Assembly: GCA_963797605.1 (NCBI GenBank)
Contig: CAWCPX010000002.1
Location: 347,166 to 411,165 of the forward strand
Direction: 5' to 3'
Length of the DNA stretch: 64,000 nt
Source of the DNA: DASQPR01 sp963797605
GTDB lineage: Bacteria; Actinomycetota; Actinomycetes; Mycobacteriales; Micromonosporaceae
Part shown: piece after piece, positions 63,069 through 64,000 of the stretch
Layout of the letters: each line of letters opens with the position of its first letter
Position numbering within the stretch: the stretch's first letter is position 1
Translations under genes and position numbers: made by a program
Notes under the pieces: generated by a model
Told to the model about the DNA's origin: nothing
The model's input: only the letters and a program-made list of their open reading frames with translations
The model's database searches: none

Positions 63069-63427
63069 CGTTCCCCCCGGCTCAGGCTGCCGCAGCCGCA
63101 TCGGCACATCACCACCGGCGTTGGCATTGTTACCCTACGAAGGGTTCACGTCGGAGCGCTGGCGGCAATTCGACGCCGTACGACAGATACGGGCGTGCGC
63201 CGAGCACCCCGGCCGCCGCCGCAGAGTCCGGCAGGCCGCCTCCGCCCTGCGCGTCAGATCACTTGATCGAGATCGGATCCGGCTCGACGCCTACCCAGCG
63301 TCACATTGATTTCGTCGGCAAGTGGAATTCGTTCAAATCGAGTACGCGAGGTTGCCAGTCATCCCAGGCCAAGAGCCACCACTATGCAGAGGCGCGACCA
63401 GCCGGCCGTCGAGGCCGGCTCGGCGGC
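63069..63427. other. Gap between HTH gene and right-edge gene
   Basis: This 359-base region has no supported gene. It must hold the promoter of the HTH-S41 pair; no palindrome was found. Confidence 0.35.
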
Positions 63428-64000
63428 ATGAACTCCAAGCAGGACTCGGCTGGTGACGCCGTGTCGGACCGACTCCCTACGGATTTGGGCGAGCACCTCA
63501 CCAGCGGCCGCGCGGACATCCGGCTGGGGATCGTCGCGGAAGTCAGCGACCCGGCCGCCGCACCGACGACCGCCGCTCGAACAAGCGACGAGCGCTCGCC
63601 GAAACCGCGGACCAGGTGGCCGACACAGCCCATCACTGGCTCAAACGTTCTGGCGGAGCCCGGTCACCGGCCGATGATGATGTCGCTTCCGGCGGCGCCG
63701 CGGCCAGCGACGCCGCCACCGGAGACTGGAAAGACGCCGCCATTGCCGCCGGCACCTCGCCCTCGCGGCAGTCGGCGCCGGAGCCGCCGCCGTCGTCGCC
63801 TCGAAAGCTGCGAAAGCGGCCGAGATAGGAACCGACGCCGTCAAAGCCGCTGAAGAAGCCGAAGACGTCGCCAAAACCGCCAACGACATCGACCAAGCCT
63901 CCAAGTTGGCGGGGGGCACCAAATCGGCAACCGCCGAAGTGTCTGCGACTGGTGGACAGGCGACCGAAGCCGAAGTGGTCGTCGACACCAACGCAGTTTC
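63428..64000 (+). CDS. Right-edge Ala-rich protein, possible toxin linker, frameshifted
   Basis: The frame starts MNSKQDSAGDAVSDRLPTDL and passes through several frames: LAETADQVADTAHHWLKRSG, TGDWKDAAIAAG, then a hydrophobic LALAAVGAGAAAVVASK and AKAAEIGTDAVKAAEEAEDV onward to the window edge. The hydrophobic helix followed by Ala/Lys/Asp-rich helices is common just before the toxin domain in polymorphic-toxin proteins. The toxin part, if any, is outside the window. The assignment is tentative. Confidence 0.4.

Overview
The window is high-GC DNA from an actinomycete-type bacterium (Actinomycetota). The evidence is the very high G/C at third codon positions, the DUF6230/DUF6114 pair, the tadA gene preceded by the actinobacterial tRNA-adenosine-deaminase-associated gene, F420-type PPOX enzymes, DUF3152, DUF5753/DUF6879 proteins, and many apparently leaderless genes with a TANNNT -10 box 6-7 nt before the start codon. 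The genus cannot be fixed from the sequence. No rRNA operon, CRISPR array, transposase or origin was seen.

Layout. 1-9.4 kb: a partial left-edge gene, a secreted/membrane pair (DUF6230, DUF6114), then DUF885 protease-like, prokaryotic phospholipase A2, PHP-domain, prephenate dehydrogenase and secreted beta-propeller genes. The last five are each split by frameshifts and together look like one stretch of poor consensus sequence. 9.4-20 kb: housekeeping and repair genes (tadA and its partner, purine nucleoside phosphorylase, tRNA-Ser(CGA), a secreted zinc-protease-like DUF3152 protein, beta-carbonic anhydrase, a DEAD-box helicase divergent from RecQ) and a DrrAB-type ABC exporter divergent from a GntR-TetR fusion regulator, with palindromic operator-like sites between them. 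20-36 kb: a large secreted beta-helix/PKD protein, small membrane proteins, an OhrR-like regulator with its palindrome, TPR proteins, a GNAT acetyltransferase, two F420/PPOX proteins, a DUF3224-MarR pair, a UvrD-like helicase, an MFS exporter and a YcaQ-like winged-helix protein. 36-47.6 kb: an SDR enzyme divergent from its likely TetR repressor, an MFS-TetR efflux operon with its own palindromes, a 1012-residue surface protein with an M91-like HExxH motif and a von Willebrand D domain, a TDT/SLAC1-like channel, a VOC protein, an FAD monooxygenase and cytochrome oxidase subunit I.

47.6-64 kb is an accessory, partly decayed region. It holds truncated HEAT-repeat, NB-ARC/TPR, DUF6879 and XRE/DUF5753 genes, an R2K-type ATP-grasp gene, the promoter plus 5' half of a tRNA-Lys gene, an extracellular-protein remnant, two more secreted proteins with the same C-terminal modules as the 21-24 kb protein, a helix-turn-helix/S41 peptidase pair, and an Ala-rich, possibly toxin-linker gene that runs off the right edge.

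The most distinctive theme is a repeated extracellular module of about 115-130 residues, here called the DTR module. It begins with an (I/L/V)(L/V)D(T/S)R motif and ends with a D-hydrophobic-G-aromatic motif. It occurs as exactly three C-terminal tandem copies in three different secreted proteins, and once more as an orphan fragment. A second theme is export control: three transporter or enzyme units, each next to a TetR- or GntR/TetR-type regulator with visible palindromes between or upstream of the genes.
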